From Symsagittifera roscoffensis (Eukaryota; Xenacoelomorpha; Acoela; Convolutidae), in contig NC_087067.1 of assembly GCF_963678635.1 (NCBI RefSeq), forward strand, positions 25,551,547-25,615,546: 64,000 bases of DNA. Reading direction: 5' to 3'. The notes beneath the pieces were generated by a model. It was not told where the DNA came from, did not search any database, and saw only the letters and a list, made by a program, of their open reading frames with translations. Position numbers and translations under genes: made by a program. Positions 32,201-43,119 of this stretch are shown in pieces; within the stretch, counting starts at the first letter, position 1, and each line of letters starts with the position of its first letter.

Positions 32201-34639
32201 TGAATTTTCTTTCTTTTCCTACTGACTGTTGGCTGGTTTTAAATTAGCTTCAAATTCTTTGCCTGCGGTAAAAAATTTGATTGATCCAGTTTTTGTAAAG
32301 TAAAAGCGGCTGAAATACACAGCGGGTTTTTTTCCTTCCACCCTTCCCAAGCTCCCCTTTCAACCTTGCACGAGCATGAAATTTATGGTCTAACGAGTGG
32401 TTTTACAGGGTTATTTAAGGAGACTGAACATGTTTTTCATCGCTTAATTAGTCCGCATTCCAATGTTTATAGTTAATGCCAAATTGTTGGCAATATCTTT
32501 TTCGGTCAACGAATTTGAACGAAGTTAATTAAGCTAAAACTGCTCATATCGACGTCGGTTCTTAGCTTCTCACTGGTTTTCACACGTAAAAACCATTTCC
32601 AAAAAGCTAATTAATCTATAAGCTGTAGGTTTGGACAGATTAACATGTTCAAGGTCACCGATATTGCCAGCAATTTGGCATTAACTATAAAAAAAATCGG
32701 ACAATGTGAACAAAAATTTGACCTGTAAATATTTGCAGGTGGGGGAGAGGAGGGGAAAGAGCCTCAAAGCGCTTTGTGGCTATCTTTGAAGCTGAAAACT
32801 TTTTAAAAATGTTATTCATTTTTTCGGTTTCCTTCAATTTAGTTAGATTTTTCGGAGAGTCAAGTTGCAATACTGAGACTAAAAATAAGGCTCGTTTTGA
32901 CCTAATACGATCAAAAATTGGCTGGGTAGATTTTAACTATCAAAGAACGAAGGATGTTTTTAGCAAAGAGTCTTGAAATATGTTTGAGAGTCAAAACTTG
33001 CTATCTTGTTTTGGGTTTTTAAGGCAAATTAAGCTAATTTTCCTGTGGAGCAAATATTTGGATCAGTTTAATCAAAAAAGTGTCAATCATTTAATGATCT
33101 TGCAAGGCGATACAATTTTTCAACGTATATGATTACTAATTTTTTTATCAGTTCTTTTTCCCCGACTCTCTGTTGGCTAGGTATGTCTGATCTTATTAAT
33201 CGAGCTGTGAAAAGCAAGCAAACGGTAAAAAGGAAGTTTTTAACCAGAAATATGCAAAACTGCTTTATCTGAACTCAGTTTTTATTAAAATTGAATTTAT
33301 TCTGACCAAAAAGTGTTCGAAAAATCATTACTGTTTTTTTGCCCGGAAAATTTACAACAATAATACCAAATTGGACTGAGTGTCAACTTATATATCTTTT
33401 AGCGAGTTTATTTTCAAAGTTTGAAAGTATGCAAAGAGAGTTGTGCCTCATACGTTGTAAGGGAACTGGACCTTTAACAGATTTGTTTCAGATTTCGACC
33501 TTGAAGGTACGTTTAGCATCACCCTGAAAAAATTCATCCTGATGATACAAAATTCGATAACATCTAGAAAAATAAACAATTTGATTAAATATTCAAAAAA
33601 TATTAGAAAGGATTTCCATTTTTTAAATGAAATTCCTCCCTTCCACGCACGAAATCAAAAAATGTTACATCTTTGCACCTTGAAACGCAGTATTACCACC
33701 AATTAGCTTGCTTTTCAATTTCATGTGCAAAAATTTAGCTGGAATAAATTGGAGAAACAGAGAATATAACGCGGGCGTTACTTATTCCAATTTCGGCAAA
33801 TTAGAGACTACGATAGAAAACCCAAATTCGTAGAAAATAAATGCAATAATAGATTTTAAGTTTTGGAGTTGATACTTTAGATAGCATAAAAACTTTATAA
33901 GCAAAACTAATTAAATCAGTGAGTGAAAATTCATGAGGAAAATGGCGAGCCCAAATATTCTATAATTTCATCAAAAATCGGAAAATTATTGCAAAAGTAT
34001 CGTAAAGATTCTATCTGCTAAAAAGCGAGTTTAAATTCAACATTAACGTTAATCCTTTTTGTTCCAAATTTTGATAAAAAGTCAGCATTTCAAAAGCTTT
34101 GATTGTTTTTTTAGACTAATTGCTTGAGGAGAAAATCAGTATGGGGATAGACTTTGCACTTTTCTTTGAAACGTTCATCTATGATGCTGGAAGCAAAACG
34201 GCAACTATTATTTTAAAAAAACGCTTCAAAACGAAATCCAGCGATCTGAATACATTTGTTTCGAGTTTCGAAGAAAAAATGCATTATTTGAGCTAGTTTT
34301 TTTCATCAGTAGAAATCTTCTTTAACAAAAACTTTCTGTCATCTAAAATATATTGACTCCCTGCCCTGAGCACAATAATAAAAGTTTGCTTCATCTGTGA
34401 TTTTTGCTGTGAAAATATGGCGTTTCTAAAAGAAACATATTTGCCTCATTTGGACTTATTCACGCTTTTTCAATTTTTGTTAAATGAAGCAAGAACTGTG
34501 ATTTCATCCGGCTCAGAAATTGTTTCATAAGGCAATATTATGAAAACAAAAATGAAAAAGTTTAGCTTTGTTTCTTTTTTTTATAAAAGTTAATCAATTT
34601 TGAAATTTCTAATTAATTGACTTGTTTCGTGGACCTGAA

Positions 34640-35880
34640 GAAACAGTCGGAACATTAAGGATTTGGTCCTGTTACGAGTAGCAATGTCGTTCCGACTGTC
34701 AAAGAAAAAAAGAGTACTTATAATTGGCGCGGTTTGTCACAATTTGCCGATTGAAGCTGAGAATTGCTTGAAAATTTTTTATACCCATTAAAATTATTGA
34801 CTTCATGAGCCAATTTGGCCAACCGTTGGATTATTTTAGGGGCGTTTTAAGTTTTTTGATAATTCTGAAAGCGTACCGCGAATTATTTTTGCGTGCTGAG
34901 TTACCCCGCACTATAACTTCGCTCCAACTTCAATTAAGACAAGCGACTCGGTGGCCAAAATTTTGTGTTTCAAGTTTCACATCTGCCGCTTCAAATTTTC
35001 ACAACTGCTTTTCGATCTTGTACTAATTGTATGGTTTTTAATATTTTTTATTAAAAAATATTCAAAAGTGTTTTCTTTCACAAAAAAAGTTAAAAGTTTT
35101 CAGAAAAATTTTCTTCAACAAGAAAAAAGACTCTTCGTATCTGGGCAAAGCCGTGAATGTTCCAACTGTCTTTTAGTGTCTCTGAAGCAGTGTTCGCTTT
35201 AAAAAATGATGAATATTTGGGAAAAAATAGAAAAAAATTACAAAATATTGAGTTTTTTTTAATCATCCCCGCACCCGCCGTATAAAGTACGAAGTGATAG
35301 ATTTTTCTCCTATTAACGTAGAATTTATGATAAATAGCCTGTTTCAACCAATTTGGAAAGTTTTCTATGAGGGAATATATCTCCGTTTACGCGTTAGAAG
35401 CGCGATATATATCGCGCTTTAATTGTCCCAAATCGGCCAAAATGGCAATATTTAAACCCCCATAACTTTATAAAAAAAATGATCACCGGTAAAATATCTT
35501 TTCAAATTTGAGCTCAGGAGAGCAATGCCTTCCGGCTGATATAAAAAAAAATCCGTCAAAAATTCTCATTTAAAAAATCAAAATTTGTCTGAAAAAAAAA
35601 CCACCCCGAGCACAAATATTCCATCACTTTCGCTACGAAAGTCGGAACAATAATAAAAAATATTCGAAACCGATGAAAGGGCAGTCGAAACTTTCGAGAC
35701 TTGGATGTGATGCGCGAGCAGGCTTGTTTCTTTTAAGGCTCAAAATAAACAATTGAGACCAAATAACGAGTAATGGATATTTATAAAGGAGAGTTTACGA
35801 GGACCCTTCTTCACGAGCAGTTTTGTTAGTGTTCCGACTTTTGAAGAAAATCACAGAAAACTTATTTTGTAAGAAAATGT
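34640..35880. repeat. Dispersed repeat with GTTCCGACT termini, left arm
   Basis: ACAGTCGGAACA at about 34,647 faces TCGTTCCGACTGTC at about 34,690. Further on, TGAATGTTCCAACTGTC, CCCGAGCACAAATATTCC and CGAAAGTCGGAACA follow. Related sequence is at 28,800-29,075, 52,380-52,790, 55,980-56,340 and 59,820-60,345. The class is unknown; it is possibly a non-autonomous DNA transposon. Confidence 0.6.
35398..35419. repeat. Perfect 22-bp palindrome
   Basis: The sequence centred on GCGCGATATATATCGCGC, extended by AA and TT, equals its own reverse complement. It is also present in the right arm at about 43,354-43,375. The related repeat at 60,065 has lost the symmetry. Confidence 0.95.
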
Positions 35881-35965
35881 GCATTAATAAGAATCGCACT
35901 GAACGTATTTATTGTCACTAACTTCACGTAGACTTAATTGGTTCACTTTTCCATTTCAAAGTTTT

Positions 35966-36419
35966 GTTGGTGGCAGGGGCGGATTTAGGGGGGGGGGGGT
36001 CGAAGGAGGGGGGCGGACGCCTCCCCTCTCTCAGGGATTCGACCCCTGCCGACCCAAAGGGTCACCCCTTTGATACTTTTTCAGAAATCCATTTTTGACC
36101 GACCGACCCTAAAATTTTTCTAAAGGCGCCTTTGGCGCCAATATATACTAACTTTGAGGGGGAGCGCGCGCCAAAAAAAACGCAATTTTTTTGTCAAAAT
36201 TTTTCAAAAAGTGCCCAAAAACGGCTTTTTTGACTGTTTTTTCAAAAATTTGCCAGCGGCGCAGAAAATTTTGCCAAAACAGGGGCAAAACAATGCTTTG
36301 GGAGAGCTCGAAAAATCAATTTGGTCCACCTAAAAAAAAAGGTCGTCAAAATTTTGGAAAATTTTTTGAAAATCCGCCCCCCCCCCTCGAGAAAATTCTA
36401 GATCCGCCCTGGTTGGTGG
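35966..36419 (+). mobile_element. Complete hAT-like MITE with 8-bp target duplication
   Basis: The element spans 35,974-36,411 (438 bp), flanked by perfect direct repeats GTTGGTGG at 35,966-35,973 and 36,412-36,419. The termini are CAGGGGCGGATTTAG and CTAGATCCGCCCTG, inverted repeats with few mismatches. TSD length and the CAG..CTG ends fit the hAT superfamily. Inside, on the - strand, GACCCTTTGGGTCGGCAGGG followed by TCGAATCCCTG resembles a tRNA T arm / Pol III B box. GGCGCC palindromes lie beside it. It encodes no transposase. Confidence 0.9.
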
Positions 36420-36662
36420 TGCTCAACTTTTGTTCTTATTTTAAGGTCTTTTTATTGCAATTTATTTTACCTGAACAACCAGTCCTGTTTAAAATCCATG
36501 CTTCCCTTATTGGTATCATGATCTTCCCCAAAACAAGAAGCGGCCTCGATCTAGTCTGAAAAATATTTGAAAGGTCCTGTGAATCGTGTGATTTTGAAAA
36601 TGGAACCCATCCGATTTTCTACTTATTCCGCCCAAATTTGTATTCTTTGTAGTCCGTTGCAA

Positions 36663-36768
36663 TTTTTTTGTTTCGATTTCACGCTTTTTACGTAGAATCC
36701 AATTTGTATTCTTTGTAGTCCGTCGTACTAGATTCTACGTAAAAAGCATGAAATCGAAACAAAAAATT
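36663..36768. repeat. Inverted-repeat hairpin with a nearby direct repeat
   Basis: A segment beginning TGTTTCGATTTCACGC and ending ACGTAGAATC faces its near-perfect inverse 31 bp later. The loop word TTTGTATTCTTTGTAGTCCG also occurs directly upstream at 36,637. Both arms of the large palindrome carry the structure (right arm about 42,009-42,115). Confidence 0.85.
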
Positions 36769-37408
36769 GTCGGCTTCTTGAAATAAAATTATTGGCTCAA
36801 GTTTTTAAGCCATTTTTTAACTCAGTGTCCTAAACTAGCGTCCTAAACAACAAAATTCTATACATCGAATAAATGCAAAGATAAGTTTTTGTTTTGCTGC
36901 AGAAAAATTTATAAAAAGTACCTGGTATTATGTCAGAAAGTGGTACAAAATTCACAAATTGTTCTAAGTTCCAGACAAAAACTGTATAGTATTATTTCTT
37001 TGGCTGTCTCTGTACCTGTTTAATGACAAAAGCAAAAACTGTAACTCTTCGCTTGTTTGCCAATTGCAGTCAATCAAAATACAGACTAGCAGCTTAAGCT
37101 GAAGGATGTTGAAAATTTGATATTGAGCGGAAAAAGTAAAAAGAACTGAAAAAATTGCCCAATAAACATGTTATGGTATTTACTTGTTAGTAAAAGCATG
37201 GTAGGGGTCCCTAAAACTTTCCTAGTATTTCACCTCTCCGCTTTTTTCAATCAGTTTTTGCTTACAAAGAGAAGCCAGTAGTATTCTATACAATTTCTGT
37301 TATGCGATTTGAGGCCAAAACCTATTTTTCGCTTTGTTTATTAACTGTTTTTATACAAAAAGTTTGGTTTGTGTCCTTTTCTTGTTTACAAATTTGTTTA
37401 TTTTCTAG

Positions 37409-37617
37409 GTATTGATTTGGCTTTACTTGCGATGAGTGAAGTTCTGATTTTATCGTACGGAAGCTACGGAGATTTCGGCGCTCTTTTGGGCAGAGACAAA
37501 AAGCATGTGTTGTATCCTGGGAAGCACAAAGCACACGATGAAACGGGTGTGAACTTGGGTCTTCCTCACTTTCTTCCTATACCATGGAACATCACAGAAA
37601 CAGAACGAACAAAATGA
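37409..37617 (+). CDS. GT11 fucosyltransferase-like copy 1, last exon
   Basis: The acceptor is TATTTTCTAG. The incoming G plus GT makes Gly, then IDLALLAMSEVLILSYGSYG, DFGALLG and so on, to TGA at 37,615. GIDLALLAMSEVLI and SYGSYGDFGALL match the well-conserved C-terminal GT11 pattern, D.ALLS.C.H.I...GTFG.W.A.L. The usual Cys-Asn/Asp-His core is replaced by Met-Ser-Glu. The end, PHFLPIPWNITETERTK, carries a sequon (NIT). Its length of 209 nt is identical in the other copy. Confidence 0.85.
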
Positions 37618-37759
37618 TATAAAATAGCTTTATACTCTTTCCCTAAAAATACGTTTGCTGCTGATATATCGTTTCTATATTCAATTTTACTCGTATTTAC
37701 GAAAAACTAGAGGGATCAGTTCTAAAATTCAAATTCCTCTTGTTTTTTAATCGGCAAGC

Positions 37760-37990
37760 TTAACAATACCACGCTTGTATCTGAAGTTGTTCGTTGCGTC
37801 CAATGTTGTTCCCGCACCGAGGTTTAACGGGAGAAAAATCGATTGTAATATATTTTTGTTGACTTAAACCTTGTATATATTCGAATATCGTGGCAAATTT
37901 AGACCAGCACGTAATAGATTTTAACTTGTAACGTTCACCTAGTAACGTATCAATCACACCAATTAGCTGGCCTTAAGTCCAATTTAGGAG
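37760..37990 (-). pseudogene. Frameshifted copy of the ORF at 40,803-41,027
   Basis: On the - strand, tail to tail with the fucosyltransferase, the frame reads IDTLLGERYKLKSITCWSKF up to QQKYITIDF and then differs from the right arm. One extra T relative to the other arm shifts the remainder, so the last third (NLGAGTTLDA in the other copy) is out of frame. Confidence 0.5.
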
Positions 37991-38278
37991 GTTATCTGAG
38001 CCTCCTACAAGCGACCCGTACTGATAAAAAAAGGTTTGCGATCGATTTATGCAGATAGTTCAGCAAAGACCTAAAAAAGTTGATTTGAATGGATTTATAA
38101 TCGATGTTTTTTGAAAGATAATTTCAGCTCAAATTTAATGAATCCCTTTTGGCGAATTTTTATTGTTTTGATTTTCATGGGGTTTTATAAAATAATATCA
38201 TAGATTTAAATTATTATAAGTCGGTTTATATCCTTTTTGTCTATTCATGTACACGTTTATCGAACAAAAGACCAATTA

Positions 38279-39078
38279 TTAATCTATACTATCAAACAAA
38301 AGAGTAAAACTCGCAATAAGTCTGTAGCGTAGGCTTTCAGTTGCCTTCTGGCGTTTATGTTTGACCAAAAAACCATGAGTATTATGTAGAATTGTTTGCG
38401 CCATCAATTTTCTAGCAATTAAAGTCGATATTTTTCTGTCGTGATATCCGGGGTTGAGAAATTGGACGACAATCAAATAATTTGGAGGCACTAAAATTAT
38501 CGGACGACAATGGACGACAATCAAATAAGTTGGAGGCACTAAAAAAGAAAGTTAGACGTTTTTGCAAAAGTGAGAAATTAGACGAAAGTGAGAGAGATTA
38601 AATTTATTTGCAGACAAATTGCGTGAGAAAAACAAAATTGTTTGCAGACATCCATTAAATTTCAGTGGCCAAAAATTCAAAGTTTCAAAATAGTTCCTTC
38701 CGAAGTTTATAGCTATTGTCATTTTATGTTCTTTTTGCATTTGTGAAACCTGACTCTTAAGAATTAATTTTGTTGGCTCTTTCCTTTTCATAGCAGTGAC
38801 GTCTAAAATGCCAGTTCTGTAAAAAAAATTCCATTTAATTTCGTTTTTTTAGCATCCGTCTTATTTGCCCATCGTCTAATTTCCTAGAACCCGTGAAATC
38901 CGTTTGAATCCTTCGTTGATCAATTTACCTGAAAGATTGGGCTACCAGAACTTGATTTTTTCCCCATCATCAAAAAGCATACGAAACATCTTTTTATATG
39001 TCGATATGCTCAATGTGCTATCAAAAAATTACAATTTTACCCCAAAAAAAAGTCCAAGAAGAACAAAGACAAGCAATA
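38279..39078. other. Inner left arm, no gene recognised
   Basis: At 38,470-38,545 the left arm has a short tandem duplication of GACGACAATCAAATAA followed by TTGGAGGCACTAAA that the right arm has only once. Open frames in this part are not length-conserved between arms. Confidence 0.5.
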
Positions 39079-39576
39079 AAAATTGTTTGATGTCATAGAA
39101 GCTTGAAACAAAAAACACTCGCGAGCAGAAATTGAATGTGCAAAACAGCTTTTGATTTTTTTATTGCTTAAACAAATTGATTTTTGAGCACTTTTGTAAC
39201 TCTAAGTCAACCATAATTTGTCAAATTCTTTCAAAAAACAGGACAAAATTGACATTTAGAGAAACTTTTGAAAGATATCCATTAAAAAATTAAGCTTGGT
39301 CAGCTGATAGAAGTTTTTTTTCTGAAAAAGAAACTAAAAACCATAAAAGTCAAACAGAGGTTAAGTTACTTCGTCCTGAGTTCTTTAAAATTAGAAAAAA
39401 ATGAAATTGTGCTTTTAAGGTTAATTGTTTTTCACAAAAAATTACGCGTAAAACTTTTTTGATAAACGACACCCCATTTTGAATACACTAAAATAATGGG
39501 CAAACTTTTAAAATTTGGCTGATAGATCTTAAAACACAGAGGCACAGCGGAGTTTTTACACAGCTAGCATTGCAAG
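39079..39576. other. Unpaired spacer of the palindrome
   Basis: The right arm stops pairing at 39,777, so these 498 bp have no visible partner. They are AT-rich, without a recognised gene or repeat. If the assembly is right they are part of the loop; if not, the partner is missing in the gap. Confidence 0.8.
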
Positions 39577-39776
39577 NNNNNNNNNNNNNNNNNNNNNNNN
39601 NNNNNNNNNNNNNNNNNNNNNNNNNNNNNNNNNNNNNNNNNNNNNNNNNNNNNNNNNNNNNNNNNNNNNNNNNNNNNNNNNNNNNNNNNNNNNNNNNNNN
39701 NNNNNNNNNNNNNNNNNNNNNNNNNNNNNNNNNNNNNNNNNNNNNNNNNNNNNNNNNNNNNNNNNNNNNNNNNNNN
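39577..39776. other. Assembly gap, 200 N, at the palindrome centre
   Basis: This is another exact 200-N placeholder. Its position inside the loop of an inverted repeat is typical of assemblies that cannot cross a palindrome, and also of artificial joins. Confidence 0.99.
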
Positions 39777-40802
39777 TGCTTGTCTTTGTTCTTCTTGGAC
39801 ATTTTTTTGGGGCAAAATTGTAATTTTTTGATAGCATATTGAGCATATCGACATTTACAAAGATGTTTCGTATGCTTTTTGATGATGGGGAAAAAATCAA
39901 GTTCTGGTAGCCCAATCCTTCAGGTAAATTGTTCAACGAAGGATTCAAACGGATCTCACGGGTTCTAGGAAATTAGACGATGAGCAAACAAGACGGATGC
40001 TACAAAAACGAAATTAAATAGAATTTCTTTTACAGATCTGGCATTTTAGACGTCACTGCTATGAAAAGGAAAGAGCCAACAAAATTAATTCTTAAGAGTC
40101 AGGTTTCACAAATGCAAAAAGAACATAAAATGACAATAGCTAAAAACTTCGAAGGAACTATTTTGAAACTTTGAATTTTTGGCCACTAAAATTTAATGGA
40201 TGTCTGCAAACAATTTTGTTTTTCTCACGCAATTTGTCTGCAAATAAATTTAATCTCTCTCACTTTCGTCTAATTTCTCACTTTTGCAAAAACCTCTAAC
40301 TTTATTTTTTAGTGCCTCCAACTTATTTGATTGTCGTCCAATTTCTCAACCCCGGATTTCACGACAGAAAAATATCGACTTTAATTGCTAGAAAATTGAT
40401 GGCGCAAACAATTCTACATAATACTCATGGTTTTTTGGTCAAACATAAACGCCAGAAGGCAACTGAAAGCCTTTTGTTTGATAGTATAGATTAATACTTG
40501 GTCTTTTGTTCGATAAACGTGTACAATGAATAGACAAAAAGGATATAAACCGACTTATAATAATTTAAATCTATGGTATTATTTTATAAAACCCCATGAA
40601 AATCAAAACAATGAAAATTCGCCAAAAGGGATTCATTAAATTTGAGCTGAAATTTTCTTTCAAAAAACATCGATTATAAATCCATTCAAATCAACTTTTT
40701 TAGGTCTCCGCTGAACTATCTGCATAAATCGATCGCAAACCTTTTTTTTATCAGTACGGGTCGCTTGTAGGAGGCTCAGATAACCTCCTAAATTGGACTT
40801 AA

Positions 40803-41027
40803 GGCCAGCTAATTGGTGTGATTGATACGTTACTAGGTGAACGTTACAAGTTAAAATCTATGACGTGCTGGTCTAAATTTGCCACGATATTCGAATATAT
40901 ACAAGGTTTAAGTCAACAAAAATACATTACAATCGCTTTTCTCCCATTAAACCTCGGTGCGGGAACAACATTGGACGCAATGAACAACTTCAGATTAGAG
41001 CGTGGTATTGTTAAGCTTGCCGATTAA
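40803..41027 (+). CDS. Unidentified ORF beside the fucosyltransferase 3' end
   Basis: The open frame starts after GGCCAG, possibly an acceptor. It reads LIGVIDTLLGERYKLKSM, then TCWSKFATIFEYIQGLSQQK up to LGAGTTLDAMNNFRLERGIV, then KLAD, and stops at 41,025. The composition is protein-like. It lies on the + strand, convergent with fucosyltransferase copy 2, and is intact here but frameshifted in the left arm. I do not recognise the family. It could be the last exon of a separate gene or a fragment of an old mobile element. Confidence 0.35.
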   Translation, partial: GQLIGVIDTLLGERYKLKSMTCWSKFATIFEYIQGLSQQKYITIAFLPLNLGAGTTLDAMNNFRLERGIVKLAD

Positions 41028-41159
41028 AAAACAAGAGGAATTTGAATTTTTGACCTGATCCCTCTAGTTTTTCGTAAATACGAGTAAAATTGAATATAGA
41101 AACGATATATCAGCAGCAAAAACGTATTTTTAGGGAAAAGAGTATAAAGCTATTTTATA

Positions 41160-41368
41160 TCATTTTGTTCGTTCTGTTTCTGTGATGTTCCATGGTATAG
41201 GAAGAAAGTGAGGAAGACCCAAGTTCACACCCGTTTCATCGTGTGCTTTGTGCTTCCCAGGATACAACACATGCTTTTTGTCTCTGCCCAAAAGAGCGCC
41301 GAAATCTCCGTAGCTTCCGTACGATAAAATCAGAACTTCACTCATCGCAAGTAAAGCCAAATCAATAC
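41160..41368 (-). CDS. GT11 fucosyltransferase-like copy 2, last exon
   Basis: It is the exact counterpart of 37,409-37,617: 209 nt, same phase-1 entry, same TGA. The encoded peptide is identical to copy 1 as far as I can compare, including GIDLALLAMSEVLI and SYGSYGDFGALL. Confidence 0.85.
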
Positions 41369-42349
41369 CTAGAAAATAAACAAATTTGTAAACAAGAAAA
41401 GGACACAAACCAAACTTTTTGTATAAAAACAGTTAATAAACAAAGCGAAAAATAGGTTTTGGCCTCAAATCGCATAACAGAAATTGTATAGAATACTACT
41501 GGCTACTCTCTTTGTAAGCAAAAACTGATTGAAAAAAGCGGAGAGGTGAAATACTAGGAAAGTTTTAGGGACCCATAACAAGTAAATACCATAACATGTT
41601 TATTGGGCAATTTTTTCAGTTCTTTTTACTTTTTCCGCTCAATATCAAATTTTCAACATCCTTCAGCTTATAAGCTGCTAGTCTGTATTTTGATTGACTG
41701 CAATTGGCAAACAAGCGAAGAGTTACAGTTTTTGCTTTTGTCATTAAACAGGTACAGAGACAGCCAAAGAAATTATACTATACAGTTTTTGTCTGGAACT
41801 TAGAACAATTTGTGAATTTTGTACCACTTTCTGACATATAATACCAGGTACTTTTTATAAATTTTTCTGCATCAAAACAAAAACTTATCTTTGCATTTAT
41901 TCGATGTATAGAATTTTGTTGTTTAGGACGCTAGTTTAGGACACTGAGTTAAAAAATGGCTAAAAAACTTGAGCCAATAATTTTATTTCAAGAAGCCGAC
42001 AATTTTTTGTTTCGATTTCATGCTTTTTACGTAGAATCTAGTACGACGGACTACAAAGAATACAAATTGGATTCTACGTAAAAAGCGTGAAATCGAAACA
42101 AAAAAATTGCAACGGATTACAAAGAATACAAATTTGGGCGGAATAAGTAGAAAATCGGATGGGTTCCATTTTCAAAATCACACGATTCACAGAACCTTTC
42201 AAATATTTTTCAGACTAGATCGAGGCCGCTTCTTGTTTTGGGGAAGATCATGATACCAATAAGGGAAGCATGGATTTTAAACAGGACTGGTTGTTCAGGT
42301 AAAATAAATTGCAATAAAAAGACCTTAAAATAAGAACAAAAGTTGAGCA

Positions 42350-42807
42350 CCACCAACCAGGGCGGATCTAGAATTTTCTCGAGGGGGGGGGGGGCGGATT
42401 TTCAAAAAATTTTCCAAAATTTTGACGACCTTTTTTTTTAGGTGGACCAAATTGATTTTTCGAGCTCTCCCAAAGCATTGTTTTGCCCCTGTTTTGGCAA
42501 AATTTTCTGCGCCGCGGGCAAATTTTTGAAAAAACAGTCAAAAAAGCCGTTTTTGGGCACTTTTTGAAAAATTTTGACAAAAAAATTGCGTTTTTTTTGG
42601 CGCGCGCTCCCCCTCAAAGTTAGTATATATTGGCGCCAAAGGCGCCTTTAGAAAAATTTTAGGGTCGGTCGGTCAAAAATGGATTTCTGAAAAAGTATCA
42701 AAGGGGTGACCCTTTGGGTCGGCAGGGGTCGAATCCCTGAGAGGGGGGAGGCGTCCGCCCCCCTCCTTCGACCCCCCCCCCCCCCTAAATCCGCCCCTGC
42801 CACCAAC
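42350..42807 (-). mobile_element. Complete hAT-like MITE, right arm copy
   Basis: The element spans 42,358-42,799 with target duplications CCACCAAC on both sides (42,350-42,357 and 42,800-42,807), the inverse of GTTGGTGG. It is at the same intronic site as 35,974-36,411, so the insertion predates the palindrome or was copied by conversion. Lengths of the C or G runs differ. Confidence 0.9.
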
Positions 42808-43119
42808 AAAACTTTGAAATGGAAAAGTGAACCAATTAAGTCTACGTGAAGTTAGTGACAATAAATACGTTCAGTGCGATTCTTATTAATGCACATTTTC
42901 TTACAAAATAAGTTTTCTGTGATTTTCTTCAAAAGTCGGAACACTAACAAAACTGCTCGTGAAGAAGGGTCCTCGTAAACTCTCCTTTATAAATATCCAT
43001 TACTCGTTATTTGGTCTCAATTGTTTATTTTGAGCCTTAAAAGAAACAAGCCTGCTCGCGCATCACATCCAAGTCTCGAAAGTTTCGACTGCCCTTTCAT
43101 CGGTTTCGAATATTTTTTA

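Larger units (their letters stand above)
31791..37408 (+). other. Long fucosyltransferase intron, repeat-filled
   Basis: This 5.6-kb intron contains a degenerate MITE (31,835-32,200), a second dispersed repeat (about 34,640-35,880), the intact MITE at 35,974-36,411 and a hairpin at 36,663-36,768. Open frames at 32,776, 33,339 and 34,805 are identical or near-identical in the other arm simply because the arms are nearly identical. I found no support for them as exons of this gene. Confidence 0.6.
29480..39078 (+). repeat. Giant inverted repeat, left arm
   Basis: Positions pair with the right arm so that coordinates sum to about 78,780-78,940. From 30,281 to 39,078 the two arms differ by eye only by scattered substitutions and small indels. 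From 29,480 to about 30,270 similarity persists but is visibly lower. The arm ends at 39,078, which pairs with 39,777 next to the N gap. It carries fucosyltransferase copy 1 on the + strand. Confidence 0.95.

Noticed and set aside
33339-33527. 62-codon open frame ending at an AAG|GTACGT donor, same in both palindrome arms
   Set aside because: Identity between arms reflects the recent duplication. The phase does not fit the flanking fucosyltransferase exons as a cassette, and no motif is recognised.
34805-35026. 73-codon open frame repeated at 43,749-43,970
   Set aside because: It lies within a dispersed repeat block and is identical only because the arms are identical. No family was recognised.
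39488-39948. Open frames of 90-130 codons crossing the second N gap
   Set aside because: They depend on the 200-N placeholder and carry no information.
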